A stretch of 64,000 nucleotides of DNA from the NCBI GenBank assembly GCA_018303805.1, contig JAGVXL010000001.1, forward strand, positions 369,528 to 433,527. Reading direction: 5' to 3'. Of the stretch, positions 51,273-58,197 are shown one piece after another (the stretch's first letter is position 1; each line of letters begins with the position of its first letter). Source of the DNA: Candidatus Pacearchaeota archaeon. Its GTDB lineage: Archaea > Nanobdellota > Nanobdellia > Pacearchaeales > DTIR01. Position numbers and translations under genes: made by a program. The notes under the pieces were generated by a model that saw only the letters and a program-made list of their open reading frames with translations, did not search any database and had not been told where the DNA came from.

Positions 51273-51872
51273 TCATTTCTTTTTCCCAACAGAGGAAATC
51301 CCGTGATTCTCACTTCGGTGAGCCTTGCCTGATTTCCTATGCCCTGAAAATCTCCAGATTTTTGCGGAAAAAGAAAACCTTTTTTTCTTTTTCTGTTCAG
51401 GCTGCCTTGATTTAAGGAACAAAACTTTTATGCCGTATGCCTGCGAGGTTTTTGCCTGCACCAAATCTGCTGTTATTATTGTTGCATGGTTTTTTATTGC
51501 AATCTCCCTTATCAATGCGTCAATCTCCCCTGATTTTGCGAATTTAATCTGGTGCTCATTAGGCCTCAGCCCTTCAAAATAAACTGAAAATTTGAATTGT
51601 TTTTTTAGCTGATGAAGCCCTGCAACTTCCTCCAGTCCCTTAAACCCCGCCTCATTTCCCTTGTTTGCAAGATTTTCAAGTTCGGCCATGACTGCATTTG
51701 GTATAACTAATTTGCCTTTCAAGCCTTTTTTTATGAGCCTTCTGACAAACTGGTTTACAGCTATGCTTGTGTCAATCACATATGTCTGCTCTTGAGTGCT
51801 CATCTGCCTGTTGAGGCTTCTTCTTGCTCTAATCTTGATTCTCTGGCTAATTCCTTGTTTTTTTCTTATCAT
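51273..51872 (-). CDS. PIN domain protein with a repeat-derived C-terminal tail
   Basis: A 199-residue protein. The PIN fold is clear: TYVIDTSIAVNQ near residue 30, VIPNAVMAELENLANKG near 55, EIDALIREIAIKNHATIITADLVQAKTSQAYG near 113-145 in parts, providing four acidic positions. It resembles the N-terminal PIN of archaeal PIN-ATPase-KH proteins (about 600 residues) but lacks the ATPase. Residues about 168-193 are encoded by structured repeat copy 3 read antisense. It starts 15 bp after tRNA-Leu(CAA) on the same strand. Confidence 0.75.
   Translation of the reverse strand: MIRKKQGISQRIKIRARRSLNRQMSTQEQTYVIDTSIAVNQFVRRLIKKGLKGKLVIPNAVMAELENLANKGNEAGFKGLEEVAGLHQLKKQFKFSVYFEGLRPNEHQIKFAKSGEIDALIREIAIKNHATIITADLVQAKTSQAYGIKVLFLKSRQPEQKKKKRFSFSAKIWRFSGHRKSGKAHRSENHGISSVGKKK
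51294..51370 (+). repeat. Two-hairpin structured repeat, copy 3
   Basis: GGAAATC/GATTTCC stem (51294-51300 with 51331-51337) enclosing CTCAC-TTCG-GTGAG, linker TATGCCCT, hairpin GAAAATC-TCCA-GATTTTT, tail GCGGAAA (51364-51370). It shares linker and tail with copies near 45.6 and 45.8 kb; both stems differ from copy 2 by paired G-C to T-A changes. Confidence 0.78.
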
Positions 51873-51886
51873 TTTTTTGTGTTAAG

Positions 51887-52033
51887 TGCGGGAGATAGGA
51901 ATCGAACCTATGCAGGCACTAAGCCAACAGCTTTCTGATGGTATTAAAGTTTTTCTTTGCCGAGCATTTCTTTTCTCTGAAAAGAAATGCTCTCTCTTGA
52001 GGCTGTCCCGTTTGGCCGCTCCGGCACTCCCGC
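51887..52033 (-). tRNA. tRNA-Leu(CAA) with a 63-nt intron
   Basis: Class II tRNA: acceptor GCGGGAG/CTCCCGC, discriminator A; anticodon stem ACAGC/GCTGT with loop C-U-CAA-G/A; long variable arm TGGCTTAGTGCC; T-arm ATAGG-TTCGATT-CCTAT. The intron (51933-51995) is at 37/38 with symmetric bulges AG^A and AA^A around a 4-bp helix containing one mismatch. It carries a perfect 14-bp hairpin GAGCATTTCTTTTC-AGA with its complement. TTTATAAG ends about 22 nt upstream of the 5' end. Confidence 0.92.
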
Positions 52034-52086
52034 ATAAATAAAGAATATTAGGCTAACTTATAAAGATTTCTTAAAAAATTGATAAT

Positions 52087-52644
52087 TCATTTTTTATTGT
52101 TCTCTTGCGAGGTGTCAAAGAACATTATTCTCGGGTCTGCAATTGCGCTTAAAGACGCGCTTATTTTTTTCAAGTCTGACAATTTTGTTTTGATTATCTC
52201 AAGATGGTATGCTTCCTGCCTTTTTATAAACTGGAACAGTTTTTTACAGCGCTTATTGCTTGTCTGTTTTAACAGATTTTCATAAAAAAGGGTGTCTTGC
52301 TTTTCAAGCTCTACAGCAAGATTAAGGATGTTTATATCCCCCATAATGCTCCTTATGCTTTCATTAAATTTCCTTTCTTTCCTGCCAGGAACAAATTTTA
52401 GCTTAAATTTAGATATCTCCTGCAATTGTATCTTGTCTGTTTCCTTCAGTTTCAGAATCTCATTTTTCAGCAGTTCAAGATGCCTTTTTTCAGAATTCGC
52501 AAGGAAAAGCAGGACTTCCTTGCCTTCCGGGTTCAGCACCTTGGCAGAATTCCTGGAATAAGTCCTGAATCTGTTTAATTCAAACAATTGTGCCTTCTTT
52601 AAAAGCAATATTAATTTATCCTTGCCCTCGACTTCACTGCCCAT
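52087..52644 (-). CDS. Ferritin-like/rubrerythrin-type diiron protein
   Basis: About 185 residues from ATG 52644 (20 nt from TTTTATATA; an upstream TTG is less likely). Four-helix pattern with two E-x-x-H pairs: NSEKRHLELLKNEI near residue 48 and RQEAYHLEIIKTKL near 140, plus AVELEKQDTLFYENLL near 110 that supplies the opposite helix Glu. Rubrerythrin-like proteins handle peroxide or iron. No rubredoxin domain. The middle insertion (KFVPGRKERKFNE) is unusual. Confidence 0.7.
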   Translation of the reverse strand: MGSEVEGKDKLILLLKKAQLFELNRFRTYSRNSAKVLNPEGKEVLLFLANSEKRHLELLKNEILKLKETDKIQLQEISKFKLKFVPGRKERKFNESIRSIMGDINILNLAVELEKQDTLFYENLLKQTSNKRCKKLFQFIKRQEAYHLEIIKTKLSDLKKISASLSAIADPRIMFFDTSQENNKK

Positions 52645-52732
52645 AATAAACAAGTGTTTAATCCTATATAAAAATTTAACGACAAGGATAAAAATTACTT
52701 CTGGAAATTGCTGCCTGGTTAAAAAAAGAAAG

Positions 52733-52834
52733 GGCAGAACAAGTTAGTGTGAATTCCAGAGGAATTCAATTCAGCAATGTCCGAAGACAAGTGATGCCGA
52801 AGCATCGCGCTGAAAAACACTAATTCCTTCTGCC
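52733..52834 (-). ncRNA. Novel compact structured ncRNA with two UUCG hairpins
   Basis: On the minus strand: outer stem GGCAGAA/TTCTGCC, internal loop, stem TTAGTGT/ACACTAA, then stem TTCAGC/GCTGAA enclosing GATGC-TTCG-GCATC and TGTC-TTCG-GACA, followed by hairpin GAATTCC-TCT-GGAATTC. CTTAAATATAG (52855-52865) ends about 22 nt before 52834, the first base of the outer stem, and TTTCTTTTTTT follows the last. No ORF. It is not recognisable as SRP, RNase P, box C/D or H/ACA RNA. Located next to 5S rRNA, divergent from it. Confidence 0.75.
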
Positions 52835-52854
52835 TTGTTTTTCAAATGCCTTTG

Positions 52855-52865
52855 CTATATTTAAG
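52855..52865 (-). promoter_or_regulatory. TATA box of the structured ncRNA
   Basis: Minus-strand CTTAAATATAG. The 21-22 nt from its end to the predicted RNA 5' end equals the box-to-ATG spacing of many leaderless genes in this window. Confidence 0.55.
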
Positions 52866-52930
52866 TTTTATTATGCCCTAAAGATGTTGTTTAGGGTTAA
52901 ATTTAAAAACTATTGTTTTCTGCCTTTGAT

Positions 52931-53041
52931 GAAGACGGCCATAGTAAGCAGGAAACACCTCTTCCCGTCAGATCAGAGAAGTTAAGCTGCCTACGTTTTA
53001 GGTTGTACTCTCTAACGAGGGGAATCCTAAAAGCTGTCTTC
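52931..53041 (+). rRNA. rrf: 5S ribosomal RNA
   Basis: Conserved 5S blocks are in order: GGCCATAG near 52937, GGAAACACC near 52951, GAAGTTAAGC near 52978, GTACTCTC near 53005 and GAGGGGAATCC near 53017. The ends pair as GAAGACGGC with GCTGTCTTC (one G-U). About 111 nt, slightly shorter than the usual 120. TTTAAAA (52902-52908) ends 22 nt before 52931. It stands alone, not next to 16S/23S genes in this window. Confidence 0.9.
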
Positions 53042-53100
53042 GCTTTTTATCTATGTTTCTTGACAAATAAAATTTTAAACTGCATTTCAGTCTTATTCAT

Positions 53101-53388
53101 ATGAGCAAACAGAAAAGTAAAGCGGATATCGAAAAAAAAATTAAAAACTGCCTTGAAAAAGCTGAAGAATCCCCTAATTCAGAAATTACAAGAGAGAATA
53201 TAAGAAAAGCTAGAAGATTGGCCATGCATTTTAAGATTAAATTGCCTAAAGAGGCAAAAAAGAAATTTTGCAGAAAATGCAATAATTTCTTCAATTCAAG
53301 AAACCGCAAAATACGCCTTAAGAAGGGTTTTCTTGTTTTCCATTGCTTAAATTGCGGGGGTATCTCAAGATATAAGGCAGGAAATTAG
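53101..53388 (+). CDS. rnp4: Ribonuclease P protein component 4 (Rpp21/Rpr2)
   Basis: A 95-residue zinc protein. ENIRKARRLAMHFKIKLPKE (about 37-56) is the conserved helical part and CRKCNNFF near 61 with CLNCGG near 85 are the zinc cysteines. It binds archaeal RNase P RNA to help remove tRNA 5' leaders. TTTTAAA ends 21 nt upstream, so it has its own leaderless promoter after 5S rRNA. Convergent with rpoN, overlapping by 4 bp. Confidence 0.88.
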   Translation: MSKQKSKADIEKKIKNCLEKAEESPNSEITRENIRKARRLAMHFKIKLPKEAKKKFCRKCNNFFNSRNRKIRLKKGFLVFHCLNCGGISRYKAGN

Positions 53389-53582
53389 AATTTCTTAAAC
53401 TTGCTTACTAACTCAAGCAAGTCGACATGGCCCAGAAAAACAGCCCTACAGCAGTACCTATCCAAGCCAATGTCATCAAGAACCTTTTTAACTTCCTCCC
53501 CAGATTCAACGCGCTTCTTAAAATCTTCCCATAAGTGGGCTATTGGCTTCCCGCAGCTGAAGCAGCGAATTGGTATTATCAT
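53385..53582 (-). CDS. rpoN: DNA-directed RNA polymerase subunit N (Rpb10)
   Basis: A 65-residue subunit with the zinc motif IPIRCFSCGKPI (about 3-14) and DRYCCRAVFLGHVDLLE near 41-57, the R-Y-C-C-R block of all RpoN/Rpb10 proteins. It helps assemble the D-L-N-P platform of RNA polymerase. Last of the ribosomal operon; a weak TTTAAATTC box upstream could give it a separate promoter. Confidence 0.95.
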   Translation of the reverse strand: MIIPIRCFSCGKPIAHLWEDFKKRVESGEEVKKVLDDIGLDRYCCRAVFLGHVDLLELVSKFKKF

Positions 53583-53627
53583 TTTAACAATATATTTTGA
53601 GTGAATTTAAATATTCCTATTGTAAAT

Positions 53628-54062
53628 TTATCTGTATGACTTCTGCCTTTTTGCCCTTGCCTTGCTGTCATTCGGCTTGTACTGCTCTTTTCTCCTGACA
53701 TCTGCAATAAGCAATGAACGATCGTAATTTAAAAATGTTTTTCTCAACTCAACATTTTTTGTGAAAGCAAGAATAGCCTTTGCTATTGCAAGTCTTGAAG
53801 CCTCTATTTGGGATTCAGGGCCGCCCCCAGCAACATTGATAAAAATATCAAAGGATGGCTTTGTTTTTAGCATCTGTTCCGTTATCCTTAAGGGCTCTTC
53901 AATCATCAATCTCCTCAAAAAACTGAGGTGTTCTACTGGCATTTTGTTTATTCTTATAATGCCTGTGCCGCTGGAAATTGTTGCCTTGGCTACAGCAGTT
54001 TTTCTCTTTCCGCTTACAGTTATTTTGTTTTTAGCAAATTCTGGAATTCTTTTTCTTGCCAT
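53628..54062 (-). CDS. rps9: Ribosomal protein uS9
   Basis: A 144-residue small-subunit protein. VSGKRKTAVAKATI near residue 16 and NVAGGGPESQIEASRLAIAKAI near 75 (in two blocks) are uS9 signatures, ending in the basic K-A-R-A-K-R-Q-K-S-Y-R tail that reaches the P-site tRNA. One base downstream of uL13 in the operon. Confidence 0.95.
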   Translation of the reverse strand: MARKRIPEFAKNKITVSGKRKTAVAKATISSGTGIIRINKMPVEHLSFLRRLMIEEPLRITEQMLKTKPSFDIFINVAGGGPESQIEASRLAIAKAILAFTKNVELRKTFLNYDRSLLIADVRRKEQYKPNDSKARAKRQKSYR

Positions 54063-54063
54063 T

Positions 54064-54498
54064 TTATATTAATCTTGAAACCTCCTCAAGCGTTATGGAA
54101 TCTGCCGAGATATCTTTTCCCAGCTGAATTTTTTCAGCATCTTTAAGTTCTGGGGGAATAGAAACATAGCACTTGATATCTTTGAATGCCTCCCTTCCCC
54201 TCTTTTTATCATAAGGCAGCATCCCCCTTATAGCCCTTCTGAGTATCGCCTCCGGCTTTCTTGGAAAATACGGCCCTTTTTGTTTGCCTTTGCCTCTTAG
54301 AATTTTTGCCTTATACTTTTGGAGGATGTTCTCTTTTTTTCCAATTACAATTGCTTTTTCAGAGTTTATTATAATCACCCTGTTGCCAAGCAGGGCCTTT
54401 TTAGCGGCAAAACTTGCAAGCCTGCCAACGACAGTGCTAGTTGCATCTATAACCTCCTGTGCGTTTTCCTTTCTTATATTTTTAACTTCCTTTGCCAT
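54064..54498 (-). CDS. rpl13: Ribosomal protein uL13
   Basis: A 144-residue large-subunit protein with DATSTVVGRLASFAAKKALL near residue 19, VIIINSEKAIVIGKK near 38, and KGPYFPRKPEAILRRAIRG near 73. Typical archaeal length. Lies between eL18 and uS9. Confidence 0.95.
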   Translation of the reverse strand: MAKEVKNIRKENAQEVIDATSTVVGRLASFAAKKALLGNRVIIINSEKAIVIGKKENILQKYKAKILRGKGKQKGPYFPRKPEAILRRAIRGMLPYDKKRGREAFKDIKCYVSIPPELKDAEKIQLGKDISADSITLEEVSRLI

Positions 54499-54510
54499 TT
54501 TAATTTCTTT

Positions 54511-54864
54511 TCAAGAGATTATCTTTGTATCTTTATCATTTATCAGGAGGGATATCTCCTCTAACTTTGAGGATTTCAGTTTTTTTATTGCCTCTTGTGA
54601 AAATGAAAATGCTGCTATGATTATGTTATGCTGTATGCTCCCTTTGCCCAATACCTTTCCTGGAACGATAATCTTATCCCCTTGCTTTGTTTCTCTGCTT
54701 AACCTATCAATATTCACAATTATCCTTTTTCTTTTTGATGCGGCAAGCAGGTTTGCAATTTCTAGTTTGCCCTGTTTCTTTAGACTTCTGATTAATTCTC
54801 TCAATCCAGGATTTGTCTTCCTTTCTAATTTCTTCTCTATTTGTGTCTTGCTTATCTTCGCCAT
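54511..54864 (-). CDS. rpl18e: Ribosomal protein eL18
   Basis: A 117-residue archaeal/eukaryotic-type protein (L18e/L15 superfamily). NPGLRELIRSLKKQGKLEI near 17, NIDRLSRETKQGDKIIVPGK near 51 and VLGKGSIQHNIIIAAFSFS near 70 identify it. Directly downstream of tRNA-Leu(GAG) on the same strand (13 bp). Confidence 0.93.
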   Translation of the reverse strand: MAKISKTQIEKKLERKTNPGLRELIRSLKKQGKLEIANLLAASKRKRIIVNIDRLSRETKQGDKIIVPGKVLGKGSIQHNIIIAAFSFSQEAIKKLKSSKLEEISLLINDKDTKIIS

Positions 54865-54877
54865 TTTTTATTATTTA

Positions 54878-54961
54878 TGCGGGAGACAGGAATCGAACCT
54901 GTGCAGGCACTAAGCCACAAGCACCTCAAGCTTGCCCGTTTGGCCGCTCCGGCACTCCCGC
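54878..54961 (-). tRNA. tRNA-Leu(GAG)
   Basis: Class II tRNA, acceptor GCGGGAG/CTCCCGC, discriminator A; anticodon stem CAAGC/GCTTG, loop UUGAGGU giving GAG; variable arm TGGCTTAGTGCC identical to tRNA-Leu(CAA); T-arm ACAGG-TTCGATT-CCTGT. No intron. A 55-nt leader upstream contains a GC-rich hairpin (AGAACCC/GGGTTCT) from a TATA box near 55040-55047. It sits inside the ribosomal operon. Confidence 0.93.
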
Positions 54962-55059
54962 ATAAGAGAACCCAGGTTCCGATACCCCTTAGGGGGTTCT
55001 TATCTGTTTTTTCTCACAAATTCAACATGATGCGGGGGGATTTATAAGGATTACGATAA

Positions 55060-55842
55060 TTATAACACCTTTGCTATCTTCTTGTCCAGTTCTTTCAAGT
55101 GTTTCTCTATAATCCTGCATATCCCTGTGAAAATCTCTCTCACTGAAAGTTGCCCAAATGATTCTATGACAAAAACAAAATCTTCCTTGCTTGGCTTAAT
55201 GCTAATAGCATTCTTGCCTTTCTTATTGCAGGCATCAACACAAGCATTGCATAAATCGCAAGAGTTTATATCAGAAACAGAAACTTCCTTTCCTTGGAAG
55301 GAAAGTAAGTGCAATGGGCAGGCATCAACACAAGCATTGCATAAATCGCATTCTTTAGAGAAGTCTATTTGTGCCAGAGGCCTGAAGTAAACTAGTGCTG
55401 GAGAAAATTTAGAATGTTCTTTGCCGATACCTATCCTTGCATAAGCATTTAATTCCAACTCCTGGCCTTTTGTGAGTATAAGCAAGGGGGTTTTTTTGTA
55501 GACTATTATATCTTTCCCCTTAATATCTGATGCATAAACAGTACGGGGGCCTTCTGCTTTAAGTTTTAAAACTGATGTACATTTACTGCATCCTTTTCCT
55601 TTACAACTGCATTCATCCCTAGATAGAATGCCTTTTTCTGTTTTTAATGTCAATAAACCCAATCTATGCGCAATGATCTCATCAAACAATGCAGAATCAT
55701 TCTTGATAAACTCTACCTCATCTATAGCCAATGTAGGGACTTCCTGTGCTGTTCTTCTCAGAGAATTAGCGAGATTTGTATCTATCCCCTTTATTAAGTA
55801 GGTTGCTTTATCTTTCTCTTCATTCAAAAGTTTGATGTCCAT
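55060..55842 (-). CDS. rpoD: DNA-directed RNA polymerase subunit D with two 4Fe-4S motifs
   Basis: A 260-residue Rpb3/RpoD homologue. The dimerisation domain (IKGIDTNLANSLRRTAQEVP near 17, and the C-terminal FVFVIESFGQLSVREIF near 222) resembles bacterial alpha. Residues about 80-93 hold a CSCKGKGCSKC zinc-like motif. Domain 3 (about 160-215) has two complete ferredoxin motifs, both reading CDLCNACVDAC, encoded by an exact 33-bp repeat. All eight cysteines are kept, so two clusters are expected. Upstream, the gene follows uS11 in the same operon. Confidence 0.95.
   Translation of the reverse strand: MDIKLLNEEKDKATYLIKGIDTNLANSLRRTAQEVPTLAIDEVEFIKNDSALFDEIIAHRLGLLTLKTEKGILSRDECSCKGKGCSKCTSVLKLKAEGPRTVYASDIKGKDIIVYKKTPLLILTKGQELELNAYARIGIGKEHSKFSPALVYFRPLAQIDFSKECDLCNACVDACPLHLLSFQGKEVSVSDINSCDLCNACVDACNKKGKNAISIKPSKEDFVFVIESFGQLSVREIFTGICRIIEKHLKELDKKIAKVL
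55228..55350. repeat. Exact 33-bp direct repeat within rpoD (55228-55260 and 55318-55350)
   Basis: Two identical 33-bp blocks, 90 bp apart from start to start, beginning GCAGGCATCAACACAAGC. Each encodes the CDLCNACVDAC iron-sulfur motif on the minus strand. Identity at synonymous positions points to recent duplication or gene conversion. Confidence 0.92.
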
Positions 55843-55898
55843 TTTGTGAATATTTATAGGTTAAAAATATAAAAAAGGGCGTTCCCTATATTTTTAAA

Positions 55899-56294
55899 TT
55901 ATACCCTTCTGCCGCGTTTCCCTCCTTTTGGTTTTGGCCCCCCTCTTGGCATGGGGGTTATATCCACTATATTAATGATTCTTAAACCGCTTTTTGCTAA
56001 ACTTTTTACTGCAGAATGCGCCCCTGGCCCTGCACCTGTAGAATCAGGTTTTCCCTTTATCCTTACATAGACGCTGTTTATCCCTTTTTCAATTGCCTGT
56101 TCTGCAACTCTTTTAGCAGCAAACATAGCAACAGTTGGATTTGCTTTCAACCGGTCATGTTTTGTTATCATGCCGCCAGAAACTCTTGCTATAGTTCTGC
56201 CTGTTAAGTCAGATATATGAATTATTGTGTTATTGAAACTAGTGAATATATGCGCTATTCCTATCCCTTTTAGTTTTTTTCTTTCTTCTGCCAT
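55899..56294 (-). CDS. rps11: Ribosomal protein uS11
   Basis: A 131-residue small-subunit protein: IAHIFTSFNNTIIHISDLTG near residue 13, VSGGMITKHDRLKANPT near 38 and the C-terminal ITPMPRGGPKPKGGKRGRRV basic tail. Standard order uS13-uS4-uS11-RpoD. Confidence 0.96.
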   Translation of the reverse strand: MAEERKKLKGIGIAHIFTSFNNTIIHISDLTGRTIARVSGGMITKHDRLKANPTVAMFAAKRVAEQAIEKGINSVYVRIKGKPDSTGAGPGAHSAVKSLAKSGLRIINIVDITPMPRGGPKPKGGKRGRRV

Positions 56295-56295
56295 C

Positions 56296-56805
56296 TTAAT
56301 CTCCCCCCCCCATTCCTTCTTCAGATTTAATCACTGCAGATTTTTCTTTCTTCTGTTTTTTGACAAGGGATATCTCATCCTCCAATGCGGTAGGCACAAT
56401 AAATGAAGGAATATTAACAATATTTTTGCTGACAAAAACGTGTTTATGCACAACTAGCTGCCTTGCCTCCTTTAATGTTTTTGCAAAGCCCTTCCTGACT
56501 AAAACTGTCTGCAGTCTTCTTTCAAGCAGGTTTTCCTTTGTCAATGCAAGAATGTCATCAATAGCCCCTACTTTAAAGCCAAGCACTTTTAATTTGGATA
56601 CAAGCTGCTCTGTTTGGTGGGGCTTGCTAATAATCTCCTTTGCCTGCCTTCTTATCTTATCAATCTTAAATTCCGCTTTCCACAGCTCTTTTTTATTTTT
56701 TAGGCCGTATTTCTGAATGAGAGCCTCTTCTTCCTTAATCCTAGCTAACTCAAATTTTTTCTTTGGTTTTGAGTACTTCTTGTGTTTTCTTCCTGGGTCT
56801 CCCAT
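56296..56805 (-). CDS. rps4: Ribosomal protein uS4
   Basis: A 169-residue archaeal-type uS4. MGDPGRKHKKYSKPKKKFE is the archaeal N-terminus; the S4 RNA-binding domain (about 103-160) contains RRLQTVLVRKGFAKTLKEAR and QLVVHKHVFV. One base before uS11. A run of eight C near its stop codon (56306-56313) is a sequencing-sensitive spot. Confidence 0.95.
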   Translation of the reverse strand: MGDPGRKHKKYSKPKKKFELARIKEEEALIQKYGLKNKKELWKAEFKIDKIRRQAKEIISKPHQTEQLVSKLKVLGFKVGAIDDILALTKENLLERRLQTVLVRKGFAKTLKEARQLVVHKHVFVSKNIVNIPSFIVPTALEDEISLVKKQKKEKSAVIKSEEGMGGGD

Positions 56806-56818
56806 TTTACCTTAAATT

Positions 56819-57343
56819 TTATTTAGCTTTTGCAGGCTGTTTTTTTGCTCTCTGCACGCCTATTGACCTCCCTTTTCTAAAATGGCTCCTTGTTCTTTGC
56901 CCCCTTACTGGCTGCCCCAATGCATGCCTCCAGCCCTTGTAAGATCTTGTCTGTTTCATTCTCCTTATATCAAAATCCCTCTGCAATTCCAAATCAGAGG
57001 TTATCAAATGTTTATTTTCTCCGGTCTCAATATCCCGCCTTCTATTAAGAAGAAAGTCTTTTAAACCAGCCGGTTTTTTCATGAAAGAACTTATCTTTTC
57101 GATTTCACTTGCATTTAAGGAGCTAATCTTCCTTTTTTTATCAATGCCTAAAAATGTGCAGAGGGCATTTGAAAAACTCCATGAAACCCCCTTGACCCTT
57201 GTTAAACCCGGATATATGCTTGCTTCCCCTGAAATGTCTGCACCCAAGATTCTAACTATGCTTTTTGCCAGTATCTTTGTTTTTTCCTCTGGCTTTTTTG
57301 CCTTAATTATTGGCTTTTCTTTAGGGTTTTTGATTTCTTCCAT
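56819..57343 (-). CDS. rps13: Ribosomal protein uS13
   Basis: A 174-residue uS13, with a 20-residue lysine/glutamate-rich N-terminal extension. RILGADISGEASIYPGLTRV near 32, GIDKKRKISSLNASEIEKI near 69 and GWRHALGQPVRGQRTRSHFR near 137 (in parts) identify it. Contacts the central bridge and P-site tRNA. Confidence 0.95.
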   Translation of the reverse strand: MEEIKNPKEKPIIKAKKPEEKTKILAKSIVRILGADISGEASIYPGLTRVKGVSWSFSNALCTFLGIDKKRKISSLNASEIEKISSFMKKPAGLKDFLLNRRRDIETGENKHLITSDLELQRDFDIRRMKQTRSYKGWRHALGQPVRGQRTRSHFRKGRSIGVQRAKKQPAKAK

Positions 57344-57345
57344 TT

Positions 57346-57882
57346 TTAAGATGTGAATAGGTTGTGCCTCTCATTGTGTTCCAGCTCCTGCAGTATTCTC
57401 TTTTCTATTGTTTTTTTTGGATTCGGGATACTATGCACCCTTTTTTTTATATCCTCAAAATTTGAAAAAGGTTTTTTCTCTCTTTCCGCAAGAACCGCTT
57501 CTGTATGCTTAGTGCCAAATCCCGGCAAAAGCTCTAGTTGGTGTAATCTAGTGTTTATTGGCTGCGCATTATTAAAAAAATCAACAAATCTTTTTTCCTG
57601 TTTTGCGACTATATCTTCTACAAACTCCCGCAGTTGAATCTTCGCGGTCTCAGTAAGCTTTTCAGGGGGTAATCTTCCTGAGATATAATATATTCTATCG
57701 CGCTTTCCGGAACCGATATAGACCTCCTCTTTAAGCTGGAGAGTTAACCCCCTTCTTGGGATAAGCTGTAAGAGAGTGAAATGTTTCATGCCTAAAGCCT
57801 GGGCAATCGGCATTGTTTTGCCTTCTAATGGATATCCATAAGGCAAAAAATCTAACACTAGTGCAGTTTCTTCCTTTTCCAT
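57346..57882 (-). CDS. DUF655 family RNA-binding protein
   Basis: A 178-residue protein with an S1-like N-terminal part (ALVLDFLPYGYPL near 8; ALGMKHFTLLQLIPRRGLTL near 29) and a helix-hairpin-helix (LHQLELLPGFGTKHTEAVLA near 113). DUF655 genes sit between RpoF and uS13 or nearby in many archaea; the exact function is unknown but probably in translation or RNA metabolism. Confidence 0.85.
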   Translation of the reverse strand: MEKEETALVLDFLPYGYPLEGKTMPIAQALGMKHFTLLQLIPRRGLTLQLKEEVYIGSGKRDRIYYISGRLPPEKLTETAKIQLREFVEDIVAKQEKRFVDFFNNAQPINTRLHQLELLPGFGTKHTEAVLAEREKKPFSNFEDIKKRVHSIPNPKKTIEKRILQELEHNERHNLFTS

Positions 57883-57887
57883 TTTTC

Positions 57888-58196
57888 TTAAATATACCCT
57901 TTAACAATTTCAAGTATTTTTGCGATTTCATTCTCTTCTATACTTGCTGAAGCAAGCACCTTCCTTACATCATCTGCATCCTTAGGCAAGAAATCAATTA
58001 TTTTGATTATTTGTTCTATGCCTAATTTTGAAAAGGATTCTTGCAATTCTTTTTTAAGTTTTAAAGCATTGGAGTTATTAATTTTGCTAAACTTCTTGAT
58101 ATAAGATTCTACTCTCTTCTCTTTATCAGACTCGGGCAATTTTTTTAGCGATTCTTTCACTTCAGCTAAACTTAAGGGCTCTGATTTTGCTATCAT
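57888..58196 (-). CDS. rpoF: DNA-directed RNA polymerase subunit F (Rpb4)
   Basis: A 102-residue helical protein: PLSLAEVKESLKKL at the N-terminus, ESYIKKFSKINNSNALKLKK near 26 and the C-terminal HRDC-like IDFLPKDADDVRKVLAS near 67, as in archaeal RpoF. It forms the stalk with RpoE. One base after eL21. Confidence 0.88.
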   Translation of the reverse strand: MIAKSEPLSLAEVKESLKKLPESDKEKRVESYIKKFSKINNSNALKLKKELQESFSKLGIEQIIKIIDFLPKDADDVRKVLASASIEENEIAKILEIVKGYI

Positions 58197-58197
58197 T

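Noticed and set aside
52741-52830. Structured RNA read on the + strand
   Set aside because: The loops become CGAA on this strand, while the minus strand gives two UUCG tetraloops, a correctly spaced TATA box and a T-run end.
54284-54913. 209-codon + strand frame over uL13, eL18 and tRNA-Leu
   Set aside because: Antisense to conserved ribosomal proteins and ends within a tRNA.
54962-55020. Rho-independent-like terminator on the + strand (AGAACCC/GGGTTCT followed by T-rich sequence)
   Set aside because: No + strand gene ends here; the hairpin is more simply the 5' leader of tRNA-Leu(GAG) on the minus strand.
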